Source: Carya illinoinensis (taxonomy: Eukaryota > Streptophyta > Magnoliopsida > Fagales > Juglandaceae). From it: a stretch of 64,000 bases of DNA. The stretch spans positions 10,117,501 to 10,181,500 of the forward strand of contig NC_056755.1 in assembly GCF_018687715.1 (NCBI RefSeq). The letters run 5' to 3'. Each line of letters begins with the position of its first letter. Position 1 is the stretch's first letter. A program made the translations under genes and the position numbers. Below, piece by piece: positions 15,001 through 26,219 of the stretch. The notes beneath the pieces were generated by a model. The model ran no database searches, was not told the origin of the DNA, and was given only the letters and a program-made list of their open reading frames with translations.

Positions 15001-17246
15001 TGGCCATCGTATTGTAAGGAGGCATCAGTTGCCAATCACTTGCTAATCTCTGGGAATATGCCCCATTGGAATGTTACTTTTTTTTTTAAATATCAGTCCT
15101 GGATTGTTCATTCCACAGCAAGTTGGCTTCCTTTTATTGCTCACAATTCACTAGTTTTCTATACTTCAAATATATTTGCTCTTTCTTTTTAGTGGTAGTT
15201 GGGTGTATCCCTTGTATACTTTCTGTGTAATACCTTGTATCACTTAACTAGCATGCATAGGCGTTGCTCTTGTATATGTCTCGTATACTTGGGCTCTTGC
15301 CAATTCTTATGATCAATAAAATTTTATTTTCTGATTAAAAAAAAAAATATACTGGCTCTTGCCAATTCTTATGATCAATAAAATTTTATTTTCTGATTAA
15401 AAAAAAAAATATACTTCCTGTGTAACTAGTTGCAACACCCCCTTCCCGTAGGATAGAGATATTACTAACGTTCATAGAATAGTACCCGGTAAAGAGATTC
15501 ATATCCTGAAATACCTCATTTATTGGAACACACTGAATTGAAATGAACATAAATAGGCTTTGGAACTTGAAACTGAAAATAACACAAAACATAAACTAGT
15601 CTTAAATAAGACATAAAAGAACTAATCCTTGTGAAAAGAGCACTTATTTAATTCTAAGTCCTTGAATTAGATCTACTCCTGGGCATCTAGCTCCGCATCA
15701 ACATAAACTTCATTTGTGACAATTAAACATAGAAGAAAACAGAGACAAACAAAATTGAGTCGAAGACTCAGTAGATAGCACATCATACCGTAAAATATTA
15801 CATAATTTATCATAGACTTAATTTTTGAAAGACTCTTCATAACATACATATGTCATTCACAGATTCTCATAGCATTTCTATACATCATTAACATGAGTGG
15901 AAACATACACAATCATGGCAAATATGAAACGTAAATGCATGAGTAACTTGTTTATTTTGTATTTTACTTATTACATGGTGAACCACGCTTGAGTCCATGG
16001 CTCCCCATAACTTGTCATAACATGGAGTGAAACACGCTTGAGTCCCAATTCACTTGTCTTGCATAACTGATAATAATATGGAGTGAAATACGCTTGAGTT
16101 CGTGTTTCACTTATGGTGAACCACGCTTGAGTTTGTGGCACCTCATAACTTATCATGTAGTGAAACACGCTTGTGTTCGTGTTTCACCCAACTTGTGGCA
16201 ACCACGCTTGAGTCCGTGGCACCGTCTTAGCATAACTTGTGGTGAACACGCTTGGGTTCTCATCTTAAAATATTTATCGTTCTTAATGCATGAGAACTTT
16301 CTTGGACGTCATGGACTTTTCTAGCATGACATATTCTTGTACGTGGCATATTCTTTGTACATGGCATATTCTTGTACATGGCATGGCACAACATGATATG
16401 TTCTTGTACATGGCGTAGCATAGCATGGCACGACCTAACATGATTTAAACATTTTATGACATTTCATGTCATACATGATCTAGTACTACATGAACATGTC
16501 ATACATGATCTAAGTACTTACATGAATATGACATACATGATCTGGTTATTTTATTACATGGCATACTTGACTTAAATTACTTCATGAACATTTTATGGCA
16601 TACGTGACTTGAATACTATGTGAACATTACATGACATACGTGATTTGAATACTACGTGAACATTACATGGCATACGTGACTTTTAAATAATATTTAGTCC
16701 ATCAAGCAACAAATCCATACATACAAGCATCATCTTATAATTCATTAAAGATCGTGAAGGGAATCTAACTTTGACTTGGCTCTTAGCATAGTATAGATAA
16801 CCATCATAACCACATCATATTTTCATACATAACAATAATATTTACAGTATACATGCATTTATATGATCATACTATTTACCTCTTAGCGCTGCTTCTACAA
16901 TCTTATGTCGTAGCTCGTAACCTATACGAGGCACTAATCGTCACTAACTTTTCTAGAAAACTTGTTGTAGCATTCTAAATACTTAAAATCATATATAGAG
17001 ATAATTTAATTACACTAGAATTACTACATAATAATATTATTCAAAACTTATAACATATTATTTAACTTCTATTTAAAATATTATTCAAAACTTTTGGGAA
17101 GGTTGAAGACAAAGGAAGTAAGTAAATAGATTGTGACTTCGTAAAACCAGGAAGGGCAGCAACATACAACGGGAGGGCTTCAAATCACCGAGAGAGGAGA
17201 CTATGGGTGGTGGTGGGTCTGAGAGCTAGTCACGGCGGCACAAGCT

Positions 17247-17322
<76 letters not shown>

Positions 17323-20300
17323 TGTCAACCCGAAACAGTAGAGGGTGGCAGATAGTTGTGGGTTTGCCGGGAAACAACCGGCTGGCAGTTTTTGTGCTGC
17401 CTGAAAGGCGACCCGCTGTCCTCTAGGGTGGTTGACAGTGGCTGGCAAAACACACGGGTTGCTGGTTATAATAAGTGGAGAGAGAAACGATAGAGAGAGA
17501 CGGGTCAATGCATGCGTGGGTGGAAGGGAGACTTGCCGGCGATGTCTTCTGTGGTGGTTTTCGGCGAAGTGGTGGCTGCTTGTTGAAGGAGGTGGGTTCT
17601 TGGTTTGTAGAGGCCGCTACAGTGGCTATGTGTATAAGGTTTTCTTGTGTTTAACTCTGGAGGGTCTTGGGGTGGGTTTTATAGGTGAGGGAAAGGGTTT
17701 TACGTCAGTTTTCAGGAGATTGGATAGAGTTTGAATTTGAGTGTTGGTTCTAATCTAGGAATCTATTCAAACTGGAAACTAAAGGATAACTATGTCAATA
17801 AGGAAACTTCCTAATGAAATACAAACCCTTTTTTAATCCGATCTGTTGTTAACATCCGGAGATAATAAGAATAAAAATAAAAATAGATAAAAAATGAAAT
17901 AAATCAAAATCACAAAAATAAAAATCACACTTTTGGATCTGGATGTTACACTGGTTGTGTCCTGAGCTTTTAATAAAATTGCGTTACTTCTCAAAAAGTG
18001 AGAGAAGCAAGTGATGTGCTTTAAAATTTCATTATTAAAGACTTAAATGGTAAAAACCCATTTGGAAAAGGATATTGGCTCAATACTTACAGAGTTTGGT
18101 GGTTACTTGTCCTACTCACTTCCAGGAAATGCTAACAGCAAGTTTTCCTTTCTTATAATGTGTATTGGACTACGCCAACTTCCTATCTTGCTAATAGGAT
18201 CGAGAATTCTGCATGGGCAGTTATATCCAAGGCTAGATAGGATTGAGAATCATGTATGGGCATGCCCGTTCCCATTGCCATGTGACTCATCCGAATTTCA
18301 CGTTCTTATCCAGAATTAGAACATAGCATTTTTAACTTTTTAGCAGCAATTGTGCTATCATCATAACCATGTAAAACAGATGTAATGGTTGCTGGTCCTG
18401 TTATTTATTTTATTATTATTACTCTTTCATTCTTAGGAAAAACTCCATTTAACATCTTCAAACTACCTCTCCTTTTTGTGACATGACCATCGAATTACTA
18501 AAGTTTTCATTTACTTTAAACTATTACTCATTTTGCAATTTGCCTCCACCTTTAATACCTAACCATTAAGATTGTGGCATGTAACTCGCATCATCTATTT
18601 TTTTAGCCTTAATAATAAGATCTTAACAAGGAGTAAACTATTGCTCATTTTGCAATTTGCTTCCGCCTTTAATACCTAACCATTAAGATTGTGGCATCTA
18701 ACTTACTTTTACTCATATATAAAAAAGATAGTGGCTTCTCACTCACATCATCTATTTTTTTAGCCTTAATAATCAGATCTTAACAAGGAGTGAATTCCAA
18801 CATATGTTTCAAATTGGGGGGGAGGGAGGGGGTGGGGGAAAGACTAAGGGATAACTTTGATAGTTTAGTGGGCATACTAGAAAAGGAGTTGTAGTTTTAA
18901 TGGATAATTCACATTTTTCCTACGTTTAAAGTTCTGCTTATTGTCTTCAAAACATGGACTACTTGCTGAAGGCCTTTGAATTTATTTTTATATTCGTAGT
19001 GAAAGACTTTCTATTTGGTTGTTGCTTAACATGGTGTATGTCCATCAATTTGTATCCAGGTCAGTCTTGAGGGACAGATTTCTCGGAAATCTGCAATCAG
19101 AAGTTTAAGTGATGGTTATCAACCTTCTGGAGACCAAATACCATGGAAATTCTGTGAGCAATTCCAGGACACCGTCTTCCCTAGTCTTTCAGGTGCTCGT
19201 ATTGTACGCATTGCTACCCATCCAAGCGTCATGAGGGTAAGTCTGTTTTAAAGGTTCAGCCAGATTGCTGTCACAATTTATTATCATTATTTAGTTTTTT
19301 TCTGTGTTTATATATTATTGCAGTCTGGATATGGTTCACAAGCTGTGGAACTTTTAACAAGGTATGAAACATTGGACTTACTTCGTCATCCTGTAAGGTG
19401 TTAAGAGAGAATATGACTGTGATACTTATTTTCCTTACCTATATAGAATGAAATTGGAGAAAAAAGTGGTTTCTGAAGGCCTTGGTCATGTTTGTTATAC
19501 TTCCAACTGCACATGATGCTTGTGATGTTTTTCCTGTTGCTTCTATATTATCTCTTGGTGATGTTGGTCGGCATACAAACCTCTCTTCCCACCACACTTC
19601 TTCTGCACTTGCAATCAAAAATACCATCATGGTTCTAGTTCATGTGTGTGAAGATCCAAGGAAAGCCCTAGTCAAATTTGGGCTTATACCATATGAAGAC
19701 TAGTCAAAGTTGCAGTTGGAGCCACTTTAGAATCATTATAGACCACAATAACTTTTTTTTTTTTTTTTTTTTGATAAGTAAGAGAAAAAATATTATTGAT
19801 CTGAAAGAAATAGTCATAGCCTGCGTACACAGGACCACAATAACTTATATCCACCCTCTCATATATCCAGGGTATTATAATGGCTTAAAGGTCTAAAACC
19901 TTAGATTGGATCTTGGGAAATTCAATCAAGATGGTATCTGAGGATTTCCTGCTCTCTAGTTATATATCTTCATACTCATAAAAGAGAGAAGAATGTGGAA
20001 CATGAGTCATCTGTTCATTTTGTTTGTTTGGGGGATAATATTTTTTCTTTTTCGAATCTGGAGCCGAATTTAAATTTTTCCTCAACCTGGTGAATAAAGA
20101 AAGTGAGAATTCATTGTGAAGAAGCACATTTCAGGCATGATTTTGACTTATAGATATGTTTGCATACATTATTCATAATATTGGGATATTCATAATACTG
20201 TTGTATGAACGATGTTGTGGGACATCAAGTATTTTTGCTAGGGGTGTAAACGAGTCGAGCTCGAGCAAGTATTGGGTAATCATTCGTTTAATTTTTATTC

Positions 20301-23300
20301 AAACATGAAACGAGCCTAAACTTATTCACGAACTAGCTAATTGTATAATTTTTCTTACTTATAAAAGAAAATTGTATCAAAATAGATTGAATGATGCTAC
20401 TTGGCCATCTGAAACTTACTGGTCAGATGGCCCTCTTGACGTGGCACCACCATTTGATGCCACGTGGTTTATTAAAAAAATTAAAAACTCACACAAAATG
20501 AGTAGAGGGAATCTAGAGTTTCAGTCTTCCTCTTTTAGTATTTTCAGAGGTCATTTTGGTTTGAATATATTTTTAATAAACCATGTGTCACTACGTGGTG
20601 GTGCCACATCAAGAGCAAAGTTTTTATTTCTGTTCCGGCCTAAACAGCTGGAATTTGACATGTCGGAACAGTAACCAGCATGGATTAGGTGGTCATTCCG
20701 TCCAGGGTTAAATTCTGGCCATTTCGGCCTACTCCAGTCCATTCCACCCGGGTTCCGGTATTTTGGCCGCAGTTTATGTTCGGTCTGAAATCTGCCTTCA
20801 TGGCATTTTGGTAAATATGTTGAAAAGTGAGAGACATTGGTAATTTCCCTTCCCCATCAACTCCTGTTCTCCCCCTTCCCAGATTATCAAATCCTAGTGT
20901 ACAATTTCCTAAACTCTACAAAATGAATCAGAGAATAGAAAGCCACAAAGCGTACAAGCTGTTACAAGAAGGGATTTGAGGCAAAGAGATATTTGAGGTC
21001 AGATTAGATAATTACCCATGGTTGATTGCGAGAGTGTGCTTTGGCTGCTGGGACTCTGGGAGTTGTTGCTGCACACCAGTGAAGATTTAAAGGAAATCTA
21101 TGGTTAGGGTTTTGGGAAGAAAATATATAGGGAGCTTGAGCGATTTGGGCTAGGCTTTTGAGGGCATACCATGGTTTGTTGAACCCACCTGTGTTGTTGG
21201 GAGTCTGGGACCTTGGCTGGAAAATATTTATAAACACAAAATATAATTGTTATAGTTGGTGGATTTTTCTATTGGCTAGAAAGTGCATATAAACACAAAA
21301 TATAATTGCACTTCTGCTATAGGATTGTGATGAAAATATTTTGATTAACGTTTCAAACTTTTATCCTTGTTGTCTTTTGGATGAAGATGAGTGATTATTC
21401 TTTTAACAGTTGGATTGAGAACTTAAGTATTATTGGGTTTTTCAGATATTTATATTTTTAATACTTGTATTGAGAAGTATTATTGAGTTTTTCAAGTATG
21501 TATCTTTTTATGACTTATATTGATGTTATTTTGGAATATGATTTTTCTCTTTCTATATATAATTGTTTATTTATATATATGTAATTTATCCCTATAATGA
21601 CTATTCCGAAATGGTACATTAAAACGTACCGGTTCCGAAATATTTCGTTCCAGTACCTTAACTGGAACGGTGATCGGAACGGAATTCAAAACTTTGGTCA
21701 AGAGGAGCGGTACGTTTAAGATGGTCCAGTAGCAGTACTGAAATAGATTAGTTATATTGCATCTTTTAAAACTCTATCAACAGAGTTCTATAAACTTTGG
21801 GTTTTTGTAATATCTTTATATAGTTTGTATATAAATATTTAATGATATTTATATTCATAAGGATTCAAGCTACATGCATAGTATTAGGAACATGATTTCC
21901 TCGTATCTTTTTAAGATATCTTCATTATAAAGTTAAAGATAATACCATAAAAATAAGAAATATGAAATTGTTTGACTTCGTATGAACTTATGAGTCAAGC
22001 TGAACTTTATACAAGTTGTAATTTTTTGATAATTGATCATAATTTTGTGTTCATCAATGACCCATTTAATAAATGAATCAAGCTGGACTTGAGCTTAACC
22101 GTGCCAACTTCAAGTAGCCTGTCAAGTAGTCTTGTTAGTTACAGCCCTAATTTCTGCTACGGTTGATGCAAGGGAAATTGTATTTGAGAAGATAATATGT
22201 AGAGTATTTGCTTTGGAACATTTTTTGACATATTTAATGATAAAGGTGTTTGCTTTAATTATCTGCAGGTACTTTGAAGGACAGCTTACTCCTATTTCTG
22301 AAGTGGATGATGTTGAGAATGTTACAGAAGCTCTACATGTCAGAGTCACTGAAGCTGCTGAGAAGGTCCATTTTTATAACTGGGCTTCGATTTGTTTGAT
22401 CCATTTTCTTCTCAAATAAAATAAAAAAAAATGATGCTAGCTAAGATCATTGTGTATTACGACGTCTTGCACCAATGCGTCCAGTAATAGTTATTGTTTC
22501 ATTTCACATTAACTCATACTTTTTTCTTTTTTTATTTTATTTTATTTTTTATTTTTTATATTGCATGCTCAAACCAAGTCAGAGATCAGGTCTTGGTGAA
22601 TTATTAATCATATGATTTTTCAGAATATTTTTCTTTTGCTCTTTTAGCTAGTTTCAAGTGGCCTTGGATTCATAAGATGCAATGAAATTCAAATTTTGAA
22701 TTGAAAAGTGCTAACAGACCTGACTGGCTTGTTATTTCTTCCTCAAGCTTCAAAGCAAAATGACATTTTGTTGCTTAATGAATGTCAAAGAACCTAGCAC
22801 ATTTGAATGATTGTTTGGCATTAGTAACCGTTACATTGTTATGGTTTCGGAACATTTGGTTACTTCCTGACTTTGATAATACTGTATTTGTAGGCTTCAT
22901 TGTTAGAAGAAAATATAAAACCCAGAACCAATCTTCCTCCTTTGTTAGTTCATCTTCGTGAAAGACGACCTGAAAAGCTACACTACATTGGTGTCTCCTT
23001 TGGGCTTACTCTGGACCTTTTTCGCTTTTGGAGGAAACATAGATTTGCTCCATTCTACATTGGCCAGATTCAAGTTAAGATTCCTATTTCTTTCCTTTAA
23101 AAAAAGAAGCTTCCTATGTGACTGATATGAATACTGTATTCTGCTATGAAGGATTAGTAGTAATGTAACCTTTTATCAATGATGCAGAGTACTGTGACTG
23201 GTGAGCATACATGTATGGTCCTCAAATCTTTGAACAATGACGATATTGAAGATGGTGGGTCTGATCAATGGGGCTTTTATGGTCCATTTTACCAAGGTGT

Positions 23301-26219
23301 GCCAACTCTGTTTAAGAATTTCGTGAAATGTTTATATTTCCACTTATATTCAGTTTTATCTCAATATTTTGTTTCTATAACTAGATTTCAAGCGAAGATT
23401 TTGTAGACTATTGCATCTCAGTTTTCGTGAAATGGAGTATAAGCTTGCTATGAGGTTAGTATGACAAATGTACCCTTTTCAGATATGCGTTCGTTGTCAA
23501 ATATGCTCACGCTATTTGTAATCTTTCAGCATCCTGGATCCAAAGATCAATTTTATGGAGCTGGAACCTACACTGCCCCCCTTAGATGGATTTTTTAGTT
23601 CAATTAAACAATTCTTATCACCACATGATATGAAGCGACTGGAAGCTTATACCAACAATCTTGTTGACTTCCATTTGGTGAGATCCCTAGACAATTGTAT
23701 TGATTGCATATTATAGAATTTTTTATCTCAGGCAGAACCATTGGGGGGTGGGGGGGGGAAGGTAGGCCATGATGCTTACAGCTATAGTTGTGATCTATTG
23801 TTGGTAGAAGCTGATATACACATCAATATATCTATATCCAAAGTGATTTCATCTTTTTGTCATGCCAATTTTTGGCAATAGACTTTAGCTCCAATCGCTA
23901 ACAATCTCCAGTCTATAACTCCAACCTGATGGCAATCTCACATCTTTAACAACCTGCTTAAACTTGCCCACCTGCCCTTTCCATTTTAGCAAATGGCCTT
24001 TGCCAAATCCGGTATAAATTATGATGCAAGCTTACTTCGAGATCATATTGGTTCCCTCTTTGTTCCTCAAAGCCCACACACATCTTTCTCCACTGTCCAT
24101 GTCTCTGCCTGCAAAACCTCCACCAGATGATCCTTGCCCGTGTGTTGATTTCTACACCACCCCACCAATCACAAGGAGATGTTGGGTGCATTGGAGGCGG
24201 TTTAAGATGAATCCCTCCGATATAGTTATAAATTGTATGTAGACTAAGCTTTTACCAATCCATCCCTCTCATATTATTTATCCATCTTCCCTTTTGTAAA
24301 TGTCTCATAGAAGACATTCACTTTCTAAAAGGTATATTCTAATTTTTCAAAATTACCCTTACAAGTTGTCTTTTATAAAATTTCCAATTTTTTAAGGATA
24401 ATGTTGAAATTCTTGTATCCTCCCTATGTACCTGGGTTGTGCCTTGTTTGCTTTTTAATGAAGAGTTCTTGCTTAAAAAAACAAAGGTAATGTTGGAAAC
24501 TTTACGTTTCTGGTTAAGAGACAGCAATAAATGAGTCTGCTTTAAAACGTTGGGATTTAGGAAGTTGGAAACTATTATGGAAGGTCGGATGTTAAATGAA
24601 GAGGTGATAGATATCAGAATCTGTTAAATGGTTTAACTATGAGGGTCAAGTTGTTCCTGCTAACTCAGTTAGGGGTAAATCTTTAAAGTGATTAGATTAG
24701 TGCGAAGTTGAATTGATTAAAATCTTCTGGTGGTAAATTCTAATTTATAATGCATGTATATAAATTGTGGCTTGAGGCTGTTTGACTAATTTAATAAGTT
24801 TTTACTGCCCATCTGTAGGCTATGAGAGGGTTGCCCCATTATTTTTGTAGTGTGGATAATTTTCCATGTAAACTTCTACTGTTTATGTTGCTTATCTGCG
24901 GTTTGTTACAGATTTTTGACCTTGTTCCGATTCTTGCAAATCTGTATTTCGAAGGGAGAATTCCGGTTACACTGTCATATGCACAGGCTTCTGTTCTGCT
25001 CTGCATTGGTCTACAGGGTCAAAACATTTCATATATTGAGGTTTGTTTCTCAACTTAGTTATATGGTTCAAGGTTTACTTATGAAAAAAAGCCATTATGA
25101 ATATGTCATGCCTAGTACACTTTTCACATTGAGGGCCTTATGTACGTAGTTCCAGTTTTAAATTGGATGACATTCCCCTCTAGAATTGCAGTTTTATTTG
25201 ATTCCTTTTGTGTTGAATATGCAAGGTGGAGTCATGTTTGGTTGAACTCTTATTTCACAGGGACAGATGAAGCTAGAAAGGCAACAAATATTGTCACTAT
25301 TTATAAAAGTTATGAAGAAGTTCCACAAATATTTATACAGTATTGCTTCCAAGGAGGTTGAGTCAACCCTGCCCCGGCTAAAAGAAGTAAGTTTATCAGC
25401 CGAGGAAGTATTTTCATGGTGGAGAGAACTTGAGTGTTTGTTCCATAGCGTAGCCTTGTTCTCACTTTCTCACAGTCCTTCCATAATTAATGTTATTAGT
25501 CAGCCTTTAAGTTCTTGTGGGTAGTTGCTTCATTTCGCAGCATTTAGAGCGGGAGGTTTAACTGGCTACCTATCCAAGAGTTGCTTAATTTTAAATTTCT
25601 AATGCGAAGGCCTTTATCCATAGGGCTTTTCAACAAGCCTGATTTTCGTGTATAGAAACTCACATTTTCTTGTCTGCATTATTATCAAGGACAGATACTC
25701 TCACAATTCCACAATCGATTTCTGTATATTGTGTGCTTCCAACGTTATTAATGCAACTCATGGTTGTTGACATTGTATACAGATTGTGATGGAACCTCAT
25801 AGTATCTCCGTGGATGAGGATCTCAATAATGCAGCAAAAGAAGTTGAGGTATTTCCAATTTCTTTGTAATTATATATCTTTTTTCAACCTTCTATTTCCC
25901 CCTTCCACTTCTTCTCTCAACCATCATTTCTGAAAGAGCTGGAACTCGATTGGTCCAATAACAGGATGAGATGAGATCCAAGTCGGAAAGTGTGTTGAAT
26001 CCTGAGCTACTGCAACAGTATGCCATTGTGGAAAGAGAAGCTGATTTTGAGAATGCTTTGCAAAATGGAGGTAAGATACAGTCCGGTGGTCTCATTAGTT
26101 TGAAATCAAGCAGAAGTAAAACTGAGAAGCATGGCAATCAGAAAGAAAGTCATAAGAGCGGGAAAAAGAGAAGTAAAGATGATCGTGGCTCCAAATCAAA
26201 CAAAAAGAAGAAATTCTAA
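3077..26219 (+). CDS. NAT10: RNA cytidine acetyltransferase (NAT10/Kre33 family), 5'-partial
   Basis: Nucleolar enzyme that makes N4-acetylcytidine in 18S rRNA and tRNA using ATP and acetyl-CoA (family knowledge). Twenty-two exons join in one open frame of 861 codons plus stop: 3077-3250, 3508-3618, 3720-3853, 3976-4069, 5037-5135, 5932-6068, 6479-6555, 12856-12979, 13063-13150, 13244-13343, 13420-13472, 19060-19236, 19324-19361, 22269-22365, 22894-23073, 23188-23296, 23385-23454, 23530-23677, 24912-25040, 25261-25386, 25783-25848, 25965-26219. Every junction is GT-AG and phases match. Visible motifs: Walker A ([11 protein letters not shown], exon 3), DEAA-type helicase motif ([13 protein letters not shown], exon 6), GNAT core ([12 protein letters not shown] then GYGS, exons 12-13), [11 protein letters not shown] (exon 15) and a Lys/Ser-rich basic tail. 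Plant homologues have about 1,030 residues, so about 165 N-terminal ones are missing and probably lie left of the window. I see no frameshift or stop. Odd points: VSLEGQ where relatives have VCLEGQ, and a short exon 7/8 linker. Confidence 0.93.
4778..4935 (+). mobile_element. tRNA-derived SINE with 12-bp target-site duplication
   Basis: A roughly 158-bp insertion in intron 4 of the acetyltransferase gene. It starts with GTGGTAAAGGCCTTGG (A-box-like), contains GGTTCAAATCC, a good RNA polymerase III B box, and ends in an A-rich tail after CCGGTGCCAATAA. The duplicated target ATGTTAGTTTTT is perfect on both sides (4766-4777 and 4936-4947), so both ends are defined. SINEs move using LINE machinery, and several LINE copies are present in this window. 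No clover-leaf tRNA is intended here; it is a retroposon. Confidence 0.85.
6612..6630 (+). repeat. poly-G tract
   Basis: Run of G just downstream of exon 7 of the acetyltransferase gene. Length is prone to sequencing error and slippage. Confidence 0.8.
7118..12188 (+). mobile_element. LINE, near full length, sense, degenerate (intron 7)
   Basis: A roughly 5 kb L1-type element filling most of intron 7 (6556-12855). The 5' part (about 7118-7500) resembles the ORF1-like segment of the antisense LINE at 2646-2191 (compare [20 protein letters not shown] with its VFSKVGANCFHILEKSRR). ORF2 follows: endonuclease at about 8650-9210 ([40 protein letters not shown]), reverse transcriptase at about 9960-10740 ([49 protein letters not shown]), then the zinc-knuckle/RNase H region to about 12000. 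The 3' end shows CAATAAAATTTTG and an A-run at 12180-12188. The catalytic FGDD is kept, but there are many stops and frame changes, so it is dead. I did not find its target-site duplication, so the left edge is approximate. Confidence 0.82.
13840..15228 (+). mobile_element. LINE fragment (reverse transcriptase region), intron 11
   Basis: Second LINE in the acetyltransferase gene. Blocks typical of the plant LINE reverse transcriptase and connection domain are readable with frame breaks: [16 protein letters not shown] and [13 protein letters not shown] near 14150-14290 (the usual RQGDPLSP motif decayed), and [12 protein letters not shown] near 14400, where the catalytic Tyr-Ala-Asp-Asp has become YADV. 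The 3' end of this copy appears split: it resumes at about 17951-17996 (TTTTAATAAAATTGCG then A-rich) beyond a LINE tail insertion and a solo LTR. Confidence 0.72.
15229..15408 (+). mobile_element. 5'-truncated LINE tail with internal 62-bp tandem duplication
   Basis: A short LINE 3' end (GCATAGGCGTTGCTCTTGTA, then AATAAAATTTT and poly-A) related to the 3' end of the intron-7 LINE. The last 62 bases including the A-run occur twice, starting at 15293 and 15355. Flanking TATACTTTCTGTGTAA (from 15213) and TATACTTCCTGTGTAA (from 15410) look like a diverged target-site duplication, meaning this tail landed in the 3' end of the older LINE. Confidence 0.65.
15968..16260. repeat. Minisatellite with CACGCTTGAGT core
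   Basis: At least seven spaced copies of a core like ACACGCTTGAGTCC or CCACGCTTGAGTCC. Units alternate between GGTGAACCACGCTTGAG and GTGAAACACGCTTGAG with variable spacers. Part of the solo LTR. Confidence 0.8.
16325..16685. repeat. Degenerate short tandem repeats (CTTGTACATGGCAT, then CATACATGATCT/ACATGAACAT)
   Basis: Two adjoining arrays: first CTTGTACATGGCAT-like units (16335-16420), then units combining ACATGAACAT and ATACATGATCT or CATACGTGACTT (16450-16680). Same solo LTR. Confidence 0.7.
17250..17320. repeat. (AG)n microsatellite
   Basis: About 35 uninterrupted AG dinucleotides inside the solo LTR. A strongly polymorphic locus is expected. Confidence 0.97.
18525..18797. repeat. Imperfect tandem duplication of about 110 bp in intron 11
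   Basis: The block with CTCATTTTGCAATTTGC, TTAATACCTAACCATTAAGA and TAGCCTTAATAATAAGATCT occurs twice. The second copy carries about 40 extra bases in its middle. Confidence 0.75.
19755..19832 (-). mobile_element. Short 5'-truncated LINE tail, antisense, with 14-bp target-site duplication
   Basis: Poly-T followed by GATAAGTAAGAGAAAA and a short stretch like the antisense LINE 3' ends in this window. GACCACAATAACTT flanks it perfectly (19741-19754 and 19833-19846), so it is a genuine retroposition in intron 13. Confidence 0.8.
20389..21740. mobile_element. Mutator-like MITE interrupted by a hAT element
   Basis: Outer arms GATGCTACTTGGCCATC and, reversed, TACTGCTACTGGACCATC. Perfect 9-bp duplication AAATAGATT at 20380-20388 and 21741-21749, typical of Mutator-like elements. 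An internal inverted repeat (20433-20476 with 20572-20615) could form a long hairpin. Without the nested element it would be about 265 bp. Confidence 0.75.
20616..21696. mobile_element. hAT-type non-autonomous element, family with GGTACCG-rich termini
   Basis: About 1.08 kb with inverted ends CAAAGTTTTTATTTCTGTTCC and CAAAGTTTTGAATTCCG. Flanks ATCAAGAG and GTCAAGAG form an 8-bp duplication with one mismatch. The subterminal part (GAAATGGTACATTAAAACG, GAAATATTTCGTTCCAGTAC) matches the smaller element at 46233-46645, so the two are one family. Confidence 0.72.

Larger units (their letters stand above)
15431..17950. mobile_element. Solo LTR (2.5 kb) with 5-bp target-site duplication
   Basis: Begins TGCAACACCC and ends GGATGTTACA, so it has TG...CA ends set in a longer imperfect inverted repeat as in many plant LTR retrotransposons. 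Flanks are CTAGT (15426-15430) and CTGGT (17951-17955), a 5-bp duplication with one mismatch. No coding domain is visible. The interior holds two tandem-repeat arrays and a long GA microsatellite. It interrupts the 3' end of a LINE in intron 11. A large non-coding LARD-type fragment is an alternative reading. Confidence 0.68.
20239..22149. mobile_element. hAT-type non-autonomous DNA transposon (outermost of a nest)
   Basis: Terminal inverted repeats TAGGGGTGTAAACGAG and, at the right end read in reverse, TAGGGCTGTAACTAAC. Flanked by an 8-bp duplication with one mismatch, ATTTTTGC (20231-20238) and ATTTCTGC (22150-22157), the hAT hallmark. No transposase ORF. Its interior was later hit by a Mutator-like MITE, which was itself hit by another hAT element. 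All lie in intron 13 of the acetyltransferase gene. Confidence 0.75.

Noticed and set aside
17245..17508. ORF with a long Ser-Leu repeat
   Set aside because: Produced by the GA microsatellite; not a protein.
20372..20674. 100-residue ORF in intron 13
   Set aside because: Runs across the boundary of two nested transposons.
24021..24242. Pro-rich 73-residue ORF in intron 18 of the acetyltransferase
   Set aside because: No homology I can recognise, and it lies wholly within the intron between well-supported exons.
24819..24911. Alternative exon starting at a TAG acceptor near 24820
   Set aside because: The conserved protein continues exactly at 24912 after ACAG; the upstream stretch does not match the family.
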